Below are positions 49,976 to 58,746 of a stretch of DNA of 64,000 bases, piece after piece (position 1 is the stretch's first letter; the number at the start of each line of letters is the position of its first letter). The stretch is taken from assembly GCA_038521345.1 (NCBI GenBank), contig JBCBKU010000001.1, forward strand, positions 186,001 through 250,000. The letters run 5' to 3'. The notes below the pieces were generated by a model that worked only from the letters and a program-made list of their open reading frames with translations, did no database searches and was not told the origin of the DNA. The DNA is from JBCBKU01 sp038521345. GTDB lineage: Bacteria > Pseudomonadota > Alphaproteobacteria > Rhodobacterales > Rhodobacteraceae. A program made the translations under genes and the position numbers.

Positions 49976-52039
49976 ATGGACATCTTGTCGGTTGCCTTGC
50001 CCGCCTTGGGCGATGCCGCGGGCCTGATCCTTCAGCCCGTCGTTCTTGGATACCTCGTCCTTGGCGTGGTCATGGGCCTTTGCATCGGGGTGTTCCCGGG
50101 GCTTGGCGGTATCGCAGGCCTTTCGCTTCTCCTGCCGTTCATGTTCGGGATGGACCCGATCCTTGGTCTTGCGCTGATGATCGGGATGGTGGCGGTCGTG
50201 CCGACATCGGACACGTTTGCCAGTGTTCTGATGGGGATTCCGGGGTCATCTGCGTCGCAAGCCACGGTACTGGACGGATTCCCACTGGCGAAAAAGGGTG
50301 AGGCCGCGCGGGCGCTGTCGGCAGCCTTTGCAGCCTCTCTGTTCGGAGGGTTGGTCGGGGCCACGTTCCTGACGATCTTCATTCTGGTGGCCCGTCCCAT
50401 CGTGCTCGAGTTCAAGACTCCCGAACTCTTGATGATCACCATTTTTGGGTTGTCGATGGTCGGCATTCTCGCTGGCCGTGTGGCGCTGAAGGGGATCGTG
50501 GCGGCAGGGCTTGGCATGCTGGTTGGCACAATTGGTGAAGGTGCCGCCGAGGGCGAATTGCGTTTCATCCCTTCGGACTGGGTCTTCGCCGAAACGGGAA
50601 GCGCGGCCTTCACCATCTATCAGTATCTCGGATCGGGACTGAAGCTGGTAATCGTCGGCCTCGGGATATTTGCCATCCCCGAGATCATCGCGCTGTTGCG
50701 GCAGAACCGCTCGATCTCGGACCGCTCGCCCCTCGGCGGCGGTTGGTTGAAAGGCGTAAAGGATTGGTTTGCCAACATCTGGTTGTCGATCCGATGTTCG
50801 GTCATCGGGGTCGTCGTCGGTGTGATCCCGGGCCTGGGTGGGTCGGTCGTGGACTGGATCGCCTACGGCCACACCGTGCAAACCACCAAGGACAAGTCGA
50901 CATTCGGATCCGGAGAGATCCGGGGCGTGATCGGCCCTGAAAGCTCGAACAACGCAAAGGAAGGTGGCGGGCTGGTGCCGACGCTCTTGTTCGGGATCCC
51001 GGGCTCGGGTTCGATGGCCATTTTCATTGGCGCAATCGCGCTTCTTGGTAGCGGCAACATCGAAGTCGGTCCCTCGATGCTGCAAAACAACCTCGACATC
51101 ACCTACTCGATCGTCTGGCTCTTGGCGCTCGCCAACGTAGTTGGAACTCTGATCTGCATCGGGGCCTCTGGGGGCATCGCCCGACTTACGACCATTCCGT
51201 TTGCACTTCTCGCGCCATTTCTTTTCATGATCATCTCGTTCGCGGCGTTCCAGTCGGGGCAGAATCTGATGGATCTAGTCGCGCTTTTTGCAATCGGTCT
51301 ACTTGGTATCCTAATGCGGCGGTTCGACTGGTCGCGCCCGGCCTTCCTCATCGGCTTCGTACTCGCCAGTCCGGCCGAGAATTTTGCCAACCAGGCGATT
51401 CAGATCGCGTCGTCGCGCTTCCGCAGAAGTTTCGGCGAGGGGTTGGAATACATCTTCTCTCCGATCGTCATCGTGCTGATCATCATCACACTAGTCTCGG
51501 TCGTGCTCGGTCTGAGGCAGGCCAAAACCATTATGGCCGAAGGCGCCGTCGAATCCGGGACCAAGCGCGCGCCCCTTGTCTTCCTTCTCGCTGTCGTCGG
51601 CTTTCTCGTATACGCGCTCTTCGACGCCGCCACGATGCCCGACTACGCGGGCACCGATCGCGCGTTCCCCCGTTTTGTCGCGGCTGTGACCCTCGTGGGC
51701 GCCTTGGTGCTCTTGGTGCAGATGATGCTGCGGCCCGAGACCCATCCACTTTTTGCAGACCGCGAGGCGAGCGAAAGCAACAACGCCCACGGGCTTTGGG
51801 AAACGCTCGGGTGGTTTGCGGGCCTCTTGGTCCTGACCGCACTTCTCGGTTTCATCTTGGCGCTTGCGGTTTTCCTCGTCCTCTTCATCCGCGTCAGGGC
51901 CGGTAAGAGCTGGGGGTATGCGGTTGCCTATGCGGCGGCGGGGATTGCCTTCATGTGTGCCATGGCCGGACTTTTGAACCGCAACTTCCCGCCCGGTCTG
52001 TTGCAAAGCTTTGTCGACCTGCCATGGCCGCTGACCTAG
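49976..52039 (+). CDS. tctA: Tripartite tricarboxylate transporter membrane protein, TctA-TctB fusion
   Basis: A 687-residue protein. Residues 1-520 are TctA, the large permease with the two conserved inverted motifs GVFPGLGGIAGLSLLLPFMF and GVIPGLGGSVVDWIA, FGIPGSGSMA, and about 12 helices. From about residue 525 follows a TctB-like segment with four helices (RAPLVFLLAVVGFLVYALFD, FVAAVTLVGALVLLVQMM and two near the C-terminus). TctA and TctB are usually separate genes, so this is a fusion. It ends overlapping the next gene by 16 bp. Confidence 0.93.
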   Translation: MDILSVALPALGDAAGLILQPVVLGYLVLGVVMGLCIGVFPGLGGIAGLSLLLPFMFGMDPILGLALMIGMVAVVPTSDTFASVLMGIPGSSASQATVLDGFPLAKKGEAARALSAAFAASLFGGLVGATFLTIFILVARPIVLEFKTPELLMITIFGLSMVGILAGRVALKGIVAAGLGMLVGTIGEGAAEGELRFIPSDWVFAETGSAAFTIYQYLGSGLKLVIVGLGIFAIPEIIALLRQNRSISDRSPLGGGWLKGVKDWFANIWLSIRCSVIGVVVGVIPGLGGSVVDWIAYGHTVQTTKDKSTFGSGEIRGVIGPESSNNAKEGGGLVPTLLFGIPGSGSMAIFIGAIALLGSGNIEVGPSMLQNNLDITYSIVWLLALANVVGTLICIGASGGIARLTTIPFALLAPFLFMIISFAAFQSGQNLMDLVALFAIGLLGILMRRFDWSRPAFLIGFVLASPAENFANQAIQIASSRFRRSFGEGLEYIFSPIVIVLIIITLVSVVLGLRQAKTIMAEGAVESGTKRAPLVFLLAVVGFLVYALFDAATMPDYAGTDRAFPRFVAAVTLVGALVLLVQMMLRPETHPLFADREASESNNAHGLWETLGWFAGLLVLTALLGFILALAVFLVLFIRVRAGKSWGYAVAYAAAGIAFMCAMAGLLNRNFPPGLLQSFVDLPWPLT

Positions 52040-53097
52040 GCTCCATCCGTCTCTTGCGATTGGACGGTGACGGAATCGGTCCCGAGATCATGAGTGCCAC
52101 GGTTTCCGTGCTCGGGGCGGCAGAGGCGTACTCTACCCGGGCACTGGAAATCGCTTCTGAGCCTATCGGTTTCGCCGCGCTTGAGGCCGAGGGGTCCACC
52201 ATTCCGGACCGTGTCATCGACGCGGCCCAAGCGGCGGATGGCGTGCTTCTGGGTCCGGTCTCGCACAATGTCTATCCCCCGCGTGAAAAGGGCGGGCTGA
52301 ACCCATCGGGGGTCTTGCGCGGCGCGCTCGCGCTTTATGCCAATATCCGGCCGGCCCGCACTTGGCCCGGTGTTCCGTACCGCGGTCATGGGCCGTTGGA
52401 TCTGGTTGTTGTTCGCGAGAACCTGGAAGGCTTTTACTCGGACCGGAACATGCATCAGGGTCCGGGAGAGATTATGCCGGTTCCCGGCGTCGCGATGGCA
52501 TTTCGAAAGATTACGGCCGAGGGCAGCTTACGGATCGCCCGCGCCGCGTTTGAAATCGCCCGTGTGCGGTCCGCCAAGGCCGTCACCGCCGTTCACAAGG
52601 CGAATGTGATGCGATTGTCCGACGGTCTGTTTCTCGACTGCGTGCGTGAAGTGGCCGCCGAGCATCCCGAAATCACCTATGACGAGGTTCTGGTCGATGC
52701 CGCGGCAGCGCATCTTGTCCGGGATCCAAGCCGGTTCGACGTCATCGTGACTACGAACATGTTCGGGGACATCCTGTCGGATCTGGCCTCGGAATTGTCT
52801 GGCGGGCTTGGTCTTGCGGGATCGCTGAACCGCGGGACCGTCGGTGCGGCAGCACAGGCACAGCATGGCTCGGCGCCGGACATTGCCGGAACGGATCAGG
52901 CCAATCCGGTGTCGCTGATCCTGTCGGCGACGATGTTGCTGCGCCACTTGGGTGAACCCTTGGCCGCCGACCGCATAGAAGGGGCGCTTGGTGCCTGCCT
53001 GGCGGCGCCCGAGACCCGAACCCGCGATCTCGGCGGCCAATTGGGAACCTCTGCCTTCACCCGTGCCGTGATTGCCAAACTGGGAGAGATCACATGA
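52024..53097 (+). CDS. Beta-decarboxylating dehydrogenase (isopropylmalate/isocitrate family)
   Basis: A 357-residue NAD-dependent dehydrogenase of the IPMDH/ICDH/tartrate dehydrogenase family: LLRLDGDGIGPEIM at the N-terminus, VVRENLEGFYSD with the substrate Arg, AVHKANVMRLSDGLF with the catalytic Lys and VTTNMFGDILSDLASELSGG with the metal Asp residues. The start overlaps the transporter gene. Unlike leuB it sits with a tricarboxylate transporter and a PrpF gene, so the substrate is probably a tricarboxylate or related 3-carboxy-2-hydroxyacid. Confidence 0.9.
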   Translation: MAADLGSIRLLRLDGDGIGPEIMSATVSVLGAAEAYSTRALEIASEPIGFAALEAEGSTIPDRVIDAAQAADGVLLGPVSHNVYPPREKGGLNPSGVLRGALALYANIRPARTWPGVPYRGHGPLDLVVVRENLEGFYSDRNMHQGPGEIMPVPGVAMAFRKITAEGSLRIARAAFEIARVRSAKAVTAVHKANVMRLSDGLFLDCVREVAAEHPEITYDEVLVDAAAAHLVRDPSRFDVIVTTNMFGDILSDLASELSGGLGLAGSLNRGTVGAAAQAQHGSAPDIAGTDQANPVSLILSATMLLRHLGEPLAADRIEGALGACLAAPETRTRDLGGQLGTSAFTRAVIAKLGEIT

Positions 53098-54182
53098 CAC
53101 AACGCGCCATTCCTTTCTGGTTTCTGCGCGGTGGGACGTCCCGGGGCCCCTATTTCCGCCGATCCGACCTTCCCGAGGATCGCCATCAACTCGCCGATGT
53201 ACTTGTCGCCGCAGTGGGGTCCGGTCATCCACTCAACATTGATGGGATCGGGGGCGGCAACGCAGTCACGACCAAGGTCGCGATGCTCTCCCGGTCAGAA
53301 GACGGGTGGGCAGATGTCGACTATTTCTTTGCGCAGGTCAGTGTCGATGACCGACAGGTCGATTTCAAACCCACCTGCGGCAACATTCTTTCCGGCGTCG
53401 GTTCGGCAGCAATCGAGATGGGGCTGGTGAACGTTGCGGGTCCGGAGACGCGTGTGCGGATCCGTGCCGTGAACACAGGCGCACGGGTCGAGGCGGTGGT
53501 TCAGACGCCAGATGGTCAGGTAGAATATGAAGGCGCGGCAATGATCGACGGTGTCCCGGGAACCGCAGCGCCGGTGGCGCTTCAGTTCATGGACACCGTC
53601 GGCGGTGCGACGGGGGCATTTCTGCCCACGGGGAACGTCCTCGACAGAATCGAGGGGGTCGATGTGACCTGCATGGATGTTGCAATGCCCATGGTGATCG
53701 CACGCGCCGAAGCATTTGGGCTGACCGGGTACGAAAGCGCGGCCGAGTTGAACGACAACACCGACTTCTTCGCGCAGATGCAGAACGTGCGGGTGGCGGC
53801 CGGGGCCGCCATGGGGATGGGTGATGTCTCAGAATCGGTCGTTCCGAAATTTGGTCTGATCGCACCGGCCCGCGACGGTGGCACGGTCGCGACCCGCTAC
53901 TTCATGCCTTGGAAGACCCATCCCACAATGGCGGTCACCGGGTCGCAGTGCCTTGCGGCTTGCATCCTTTCGCCGGGCAGCGTGGCCGACGGAATTGTTG
54001 CCGAGATCGGCGGTTCGCCCGCCACGATCACACTGGAACACCCGACTGGGACGATCGATGTGATCGTTGAATTCGAACGGTCGGACGGCGCACTGGCCTT
54101 GCGGTCGGCTGGCCTGATCCGAACCGCAAGGCTCCTCGCAAGGGGCGAGGTGATGGTTCCGAAGAGCGCTTGGGCGGATTGA
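53094..54182 (+). CDS. PrpF-family isomerase (4-oxalomesaconate tautomerase-like)
   Basis: A 362-residue two-domain protein of the PrpF/diaminopimelate-epimerase fold. The start FWFLRGGTSRGPYFRRSDLP is the PrpF signature, and the catalytic Cys lies in TCGNILSGVGSAAIE, with a second in GSQCLAACIL. Relatives isomerise 2-methylaconitate, trans-aconitate or 4-oxalomesaconate by moving a double bond. It overlaps the dehydrogenase by 4 bp. The true substrate is unknown. Confidence 0.9.
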   Translation: MTQRAIPFWFLRGGTSRGPYFRRSDLPEDRHQLADVLVAAVGSGHPLNIDGIGGGNAVTTKVAMLSRSEDGWADVDYFFAQVSVDDRQVDFKPTCGNILSGVGSAAIEMGLVNVAGPETRVRIRAVNTGARVEAVVQTPDGQVEYEGAAMIDGVPGTAAPVALQFMDTVGGATGAFLPTGNVLDRIEGVDVTCMDVAMPMVIARAEAFGLTGYESAAELNDNTDFFAQMQNVRVAAGAAMGMGDVSESVVPKFGLIAPARDGGTVATRYFMPWKTHPTMAVTGSQCLAACILSPGSVADGIVAEIGGSPATITLEHPTGTIDVIVEFERSDGALALRSAGLIRTARLLARGEVMVPKSAWAD

Positions 54183-54217
54183 CGAGAATGGCCGTGAAAT
54201 GTATACCTTGGTATACA
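54179..54217 (+). promoter_or_regulatory. Promoter with GntR-type operator before the small gene and 2-hydroxyacid dehydrogenase
   Basis: TTGACG (54179-54184) and TATACC (54202-54207) are 17 bp apart; the -35 overlaps the prpF stop. A perfect inverted repeat with 8-bp arms, TGTATACC and GGTATACA around TT (54200-54217), covers the -10 box. The same outer half-sites at the same spacing occur before the GntR gene and tcuA at 57103-57120. Confidence 0.7.
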
Positions 54218-54235
54218 CTCAAAAAGAGAGACGCC

Positions 54236-54472
54236 ATGTCATCCTACGCCGATCATCTCGTGGCTGCCCGTGCGGCCCTGTCACGCGCCCAGCAGGCGCT
54301 CGCAGAGGAAATGCGGACTTATCCGACGCCGATTTCCGGTTGTGACGCACAGTACAATCACCTTATCGCCGACCGGGCACGGATCCTCGCGGCGCTGGGC
54401 GAACTGGATCATTTGCCGTTCGTGGCCACACCGCGCACGCCTTATCCCGGCGCCGGCGTCGAGAGCCGATGA
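54236..54472 (+). CDS. Small hypothetical protein
   Basis: A 78-residue helical protein (MSSYADHLVAARAALSRAQQ and ISGCDAQYNHLIADRARILA) with one cysteine and no known domain. The ATG at 54236 follows AAGAGAG and its stop overlaps the start of the dehydrogenase (ATGA), so it is co-translated with it. It could be a subunit or stabilising partner. No counterpart is recalled. Confidence 0.65.
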   Translation: MSSYADHLVAARAALSRAQQALAEEMRTYPTPISGCDAQYNHLIADRARILAALGELDHLPFVATPRTPYPGAGVESR

Positions 54473-55470
54473 AGGTCCACATCCTTGACGACTGGTTTGA
54501 CACTCTGCGGAAATTACCGTGTTTCGACCGGATGCAGGGTCACGATGTAACCGTCTGGACGGATCATGAACCGGACCCGTCTCGTCTTGCGGCCCGAATG
54601 ATAGACGCCGAATGCCTGGTACTTTTTCGGGAACGCACTGCCATCACCCAAGTGCTTCTGAGTGGTCTCCCAAATCTGAAGCTTGTTTCCCAGCGCAGCG
54701 TCTATCCGCACATTGATGTGCCAGCCTGTACAGATCACGGCGTTCTCGTCTGTTCAAATATGCATAGCGGCACGCCGTCCTACGCCGCCGCCGAATTGAC
54801 CCTCGCTCTGATGCTCGCCAGCTACCGGGACATCCCAAGACAGGTCAGTTCGGTGCGCGCCGGGCACTGGCAAGCCGGCGTGGGGCGCACTTTGCGCGGG
54901 AGGACGCTTGGCCTTTACGGCTACGGGCGTATTGCCAGAGCTGTGGCCGACTACGCCGATGCTTTGGGGATGAATGTCCAGTGGTGGGGCTCGTCAGACG
55001 GACGAGCACGTGCGGCAGCCGCCGGTCGCCATGTGGCGGCTGACCGGCACGAGTTTTTTTCGACGTCCGACATCGTAAGCCTTCATGTCCGTCTGAAACC
55101 TGAAACGCATGGGATCATCACCGTTGCGGATCTCGCGGCGATGGCGCCCCGCAGCCTGTTCGTAAATACCTCTCGCGCTGGCCTTGTCGCGACTGGGGCG
55201 CTCGAAACAGAGATCGCCCGAGGTCGCATCTACGCCGCCATCGACGTGTACGAGACCGAGCCGCTCCGAGACTTGACCCACCCGCTTCTGACATCGCCGC
55301 ATGTCGTTCCGACACCCCATATCGGATATGTCACCGAAGATGAGTTCGACCTCCAATTCTCCGACATTTTCGATCAGGTGAATGCGTTTGCGGCTGGTGC
55401 ACCGATCCACATGATCAATCCTGAGGTCTGGTCACCAACAACCGGGCAGCCAGCGGAGCGCCCAGAATAA
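54469..55470 (+). CDS. D-isomer-specific 2-hydroxyacid dehydrogenase
   Basis: A 333-residue NAD-dependent dehydrogenase of the D-2-hydroxyacid family. The nucleotide-binding part is RTLGLYGYGRIARAVADYAD, LKPETHGIITVADLAAM and FVNTSRAGLVATGALE follow the family, and the catalytic His is in TPHIGYVTEDEF with Glu in VYETEPL. The last 56 bp overlap the convergent AbrB-type gene. It belongs to the GntR-controlled unit. Confidence 0.92.
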   Translation: MKVHILDDWFDTLRKLPCFDRMQGHDVTVWTDHEPDPSRLAARMIDAECLVLFRERTAITQVLLSGLPNLKLVSQRSVYPHIDVPACTDHGVLVCSNMHSGTPSYAAAELTLALMLASYRDIPRQVSSVRAGHWQAGVGRTLRGRTLGLYGYGRIARAVADYADALGMNVQWWGSSDGRARAAAAGRHVAADRHEFFSTSDIVSLHVRLKPETHGIITVADLAAMAPRSLFVNTSRAGLVATGALETEIARGRIYAAIDVYETEPLRDLTHPLLTSPHVVPTPHIGYVTEDEFDLQFSDIFDQVNAFAAGAPIHMINPEVWSPTTGQPAERPE

Positions 55471-56443
55471 CTGTCAGCAACCGCAAGAGATGGTGCGTCA
55501 CCACGAAGGCGACATCGGCCCCTGTGATCAACGCAATAATCGTCATCTCGGCCTGACCGCCGGGGGCGAAGGCAAGAAGCGCCTCCAAAGGTGGCGCAAG
55601 CCCCAAGAGAATCGTGATCTCGGTGAAGAGTGCCGTGAGAACCAGAAGGATCAGACAATATCCGAACGCGGCCGCAACATCGCGGCGCACTTCCTCGGGT
55701 GTAACACCGGCATACTTTGCTCCGACCGTCATGCCGATAAAGAATTGCGCGGCCCAGATCGCCTCGGCCGGCGGCCGGTGTTGGAGCACACCAAAGATGG
55801 AGAGTGCCCCGGCCACGATCATGGGTCCGAGGATTGAGGCCCCGAACAGCCCCACGGCCTTGGCGGCACGCCACCCGACAAGTCCCGCCGCGACCATTAG
55901 CACCAATTGACCGGGGGCCAGATCGCGGGCCGGCGCGCCGGGCGCGATGGTCAGATCCAGATCCCAGATACCCTGCAGCAGAAATGGCAAGGCCATCACG
56001 ATCAGCATCACGCGCGTCGCATGGATCAGGGACAGGGCACGTATGTCGCCTCCGGCTTCTTCACCAAAGGCGAGCATATCCTGAAGCCCACCGGGCATGG
56101 CCGAGTAATAACTGGTGGCAAAGTCAAAGCCCCAGAGGCGCTGAAAGTACGGCACGCCGATCAGGCCGGACAGGAAGATGAGAACGGGGATCATCACAAG
56201 AGTGGGCCACATGGCTGGCATCGACACCACGACCGACAGGCTGAGTGAAGCGCCGATCGCTACCCCGAGAATGGCCCGCATACCATCGTTAATCGTCTGG
56301 ACGCCACGTAGGTCGAGGCCGGACAGGCCCGCCACCAGACAGGCCGCGATGGGTCCGAGAAGCCACGGAAGCGGTAGGTCGAGTGCCATGAAGGCGGCGA
56401 CCCCCAGCCCCGAAATGGCCCACGTGCGCACCACGTACATCAT
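55415..56443 (-). CDS. AbrB-family membrane protein (putative transporter)
   Basis: A 342-residue protein with about ten helices of the AbrB duplication family (formerly ammonia monooxygenase-like). Conserved stretches are FSYYSAMPGG-like FATSYYSAMPGGLQDMLAFG and LAFAPGGQAEMTIIA, one in each half, showing the internal repeat. Members are thought to export organic acids or act as regulators. It overlaps the GntR start region by 4 bp and converges on the 2-hydroxyacid dehydrogenase with an unusual 56-bp overlap. Confidence 0.88.
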   Translation of the reverse strand: MMYVVRTWAISGLGVAAFMALDLPLPWLLGPIAACLVAGLSGLDLRGVQTINDGMRAILGVAIGASLSLSVVVSMPAMWPTLVMIPVLIFLSGLIGVPYFQRLWGFDFATSYYSAMPGGLQDMLAFGEEAGGDIRALSLIHATRVMLIVMALPFLLQGIWDLDLTIAPGAPARDLAPGQLVLMVAAGLVGWRAAKAVGLFGASILGPMIVAGALSIFGVLQHRPPAEAIWAAQFFIGMTVGAKYAGVTPEEVRRDVAAAFGYCLILLVLTALFTEITILLGLAPPLEALLAFAPGGQAEMTIIALITGADVAFVVTHHLLRLLTVILGAPLAARLLVTRPQD

Positions 56444-57099
56444 GCCCGCATGACCGACAGCCGATGGCGAAGCGAGGTTTCCAGATGTGCCTCGGCCGCG
56501 GCACCGGCGGCTTCTTCATCGGCTGCACGGATGGCGTCGATGATCGCTTGGTGCTGTCGGCAGACCGTTGCAATGCGTTCCTCGTCGGCGAGCGTGGTGG
56601 GCCCAAGCAGGAGCAATGCGTTGTTCAGCGCGCGCGCGGCTTCTATCATGAAGCGGTTGCGCCCGGCCCGGTAAAGCCCTTGGTGAAAACGTTGGTTGAT
56701 TTCGGCTGCTCGCGCGGGATCGGCCAGGCAGGCGCCAAGGTCGGAATTCAGAGCGTCTAGGGCGTCGATCTCGGCGCCAACCGCATGTTTGGCCGCCAAT
56801 TCCGCGGCCGTCCGTTCAAGAACCACACGCATCTCATACAGTTCGACGACTTCGGTATAGTCGAGAGCCCGGATAACTGCGCCGATGCGTGCACGATGCT
56901 GAACGATCCCGTCAGCCTCGAGCCGGCGAAGGGCCTCGCGGATCGGGGTGCGCGACAACGATAGTCGCTCCGCGATCTCGGCCTCGCGCAGGCGATCTCC
57001 CGGAGCATAATCGCCCGAACGAATGGCGCCCAGCAACGCATGATAGGCGGCGTCACCCTGCGACAGGCCAGGAGCGATCGGGTCGTTTGTCTCTTCCAT
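56440..57099 (-). CDS. GntR-family (FCD) transcriptional regulator
   Basis: A 219-residue GntR regulator. The winged helix (about residues 15-75) has GDRLREAEIAERLSLSRTPI and RRLEADGIVQHRARIGAVIR; the FCD ligand domain follows with ELYEMRVVLERTAAELAA and HQAIIDAIRAADEEAA holding possible metal ligands. Its start codon is 1 bp from the inverted repeat at 57101-57122, and a second related site controls the unit at 54236. It probably represses both when no tricarboxylate is present. Confidence 0.93.
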   Translation of the reverse strand: MEETNDPIAPGLSQGDAAYHALLGAIRSGDYAPGDRLREAEIAERLSLSRTPIREALRRLEADGIVQHRARIGAVIRALDYTEVVELYEMRVVLERTAAELAAKHAVGAEIDALDALNSDLGACLADPARAAEINQRFHQGLYRAGRNRFMIEAARALNNALLLLGPTTLADEERIATVCRQHQAIIDAIRAADEEAAGAAAEAHLETSLRHRLSVMRA

Positions 57100-57100
57100 T

Positions 57101-57122
57101 ATTGTATCCGCTTGGATACAAT
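57101..57122. promoter_or_regulatory. GntR operator between gntR and tcuA
   Basis: A perfect inverted repeat with 9-bp arms (ATTGTATCC and GGATACAAT around GCTT). It overlaps a rightward -10 (TACAAT, 57117-57122) that is 17 bp from TTCCAT (57094-57099), giving a tcuA promoter. Its outer half-sites TGTAT and ATACA match the site at 54200-54217 with equal spacing. Confidence 0.75.
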
Positions 57123-57145
57123 AACTGTATTAGGGAGAACGCGTC

Positions 57146-58618
57146 ATGTCAAAGAAAGTTGTGATCGTCGGAACGGGGAACGCCGCACTCTGTGCAGCGC
57201 TCGCGGCGCTCGAACAGGGGGCCGAGGTCACGCTGCTTGAGAAGGCCGATGAGGATCTTGCGGGCGGCAATACCAAGTACACGGCCGGCGCGATGCGGTT
57301 CGCCTATGACGGCTCGGCGGATCTCTTGCCGCTCGTGCGCGACCAGAACGATCCACGCCTTGGTCGAACGGATTTCGGCCAGTATCCGCAATCGAAGTTC
57401 GCGGACGACCTGATGAAGTTCAACGGCGGTCGCGATCTGTCGTCCGAGCAGCGCCGTCTGATATCCCAGTCCTTGCCGACGATGACATGGCTTGCGTCGC
57501 ACGGTGTGACCTTCGAGCCGATCTGGAGCCGCCAAAGCTTCGAACGAGACGGCCAGATCGTGTTCTGGGGCGGCCTGACGCTCGCTGCCGAGAACGAAGG
57601 TGTCGGACTCTTCGAGATGGAACGCGACGCAGTCCTGCAACTCGGTGGAAAGATCCGGTACGGGGCAAAGGTCGATGGACTTCTCACTGACGGCAGCCGT
57701 GTGACCGGTGTACGTGTCGGGGACGCGGCGATTGCAGCAGACGCGGTCATTCTGGCCTGCGGCGGTTTTGAGGCCGATCCGGACCTTCGCGAGGCCTGGA
57801 TGGGCGGGAACTGGCGCACCGCGAAAGTCCGTGGAACGCCGCACAACACGGGCGACGGATTGCGTTTGGCGCTTGATCTTGGCGCCAAGCGGCGCGGTCT
57901 TTACGATGGCTGCCACGCCACACCAATGGATCTTCACATGGCCGAATACGGCGGGCTGCACTTGCCGCCCATCGAGCGTAAGAACTTTCGAAAGATCTGT
58001 TATTTCCTCGGCGTCATGCTGAATGCGCAGGGCGAGCGCTTTGTCGACGAAGGCAAGGATTTCAGGAACTATACCTACGCCCAGTTCGGACGGGCGGTGC
58101 TGGACCAGCCGGGCCACTTTGCTTGGCAAGTGTTCGACGCCAAGGTCGAACCCCTGCTTTACGCCGAGTACCGGTTCCGCGAGGCGCATTTTGTGGAGGC
58201 CGATAGTCTCGAAGCGTTGGTGAGGAAACTGGACGGGGTGGCGGCGGATGCCGCGCTCGACACGCTGTACGCGTTCAACGGCGCGGTCGACACGGAAACC
58301 GCGTTCGATCCGACGGTGTTGGACGGCAAGGGCGCCACCGGACTGCCCGTTCCCCGATCAAATTGGGCGCAGGTCCTCGATACGCCGCCGTTCCGTGCTT
58401 ATCCCGTAACCGGGGGCATAACCTTCACGTATGGCGGTTTGGCGGTGTCGGATCGGGGCGCGGTTCTCAACGAAGCTGATGCCGAGATCCCCGGTCTCTT
58501 TGCCTGTGGCGAGATGGTGGGCGGTGTGTTCTACGAAGGATACCCAGGTGGATCGGGTTTGACCTCGGGTGCCGTTTTTGGCCGCTTGGCGGGGTCGCAT
58601 GCCGGGGCCGACGGCTAG
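57146..58618 (+). CDS. tcuA: FAD-dependent tricarballylate dehydrogenase-like protein
   Basis: A 490-residue flavoprotein of the fumarate reductase/TcuA group. The N-terminal FAD motif is VVIVGTGNAALCAALAALEQ, followed by GGNTKYTAGAMRFAY; the substrate-binding part has ERKNFRKICYFLG and the end GEMVGGVFYEGYPGGSGLTS is typical of this family. TcuA oxidises tricarballylate to cis-aconitate with the electron partner TcuB, but no tcuB gene is here. Expression is under the GntR operator just upstream. Confidence 0.85.
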   Translation: MSKKVVIVGTGNAALCAALAALEQGAEVTLLEKADEDLAGGNTKYTAGAMRFAYDGSADLLPLVRDQNDPRLGRTDFGQYPQSKFADDLMKFNGGRDLSSEQRRLISQSLPTMTWLASHGVTFEPIWSRQSFERDGQIVFWGGLTLAAENEGVGLFEMERDAVLQLGGKIRYGAKVDGLLTDGSRVTGVRVGDAAIAADAVILACGGFEADPDLREAWMGGNWRTAKVRGTPHNTGDGLRLALDLGAKRRGLYDGCHATPMDLHMAEYGGLHLPPIERKNFRKICYFLGVMLNAQGERFVDEGKDFRNYTYAQFGRAVLDQPGHFAWQVFDAKVEPLLYAEYRFREAHFVEADSLEALVRKLDGVAADAALDTLYAFNGAVDTETAFDPTVLDGKGATGLPVPRSNWAQVLDTPPFRAYPVTGGITFTYGGLAVSDRGAVLNEADAEIPGLFACGEMVGGVFYEGYPGGSGLTSGAVFGRLAGSHAGADG

Positions 58619-58746
58619 GCCAGAACTGCCGAAAAGACCGGCACTATATGAAAAGCGGGAACTCGATATTCCTCGGTGAGTGCTTTAGGGTGGAAAACCG
58701 ACACGTGGTCCATCCCGGACCGGACTTCCCTTGCCCCGGCTGAAAG

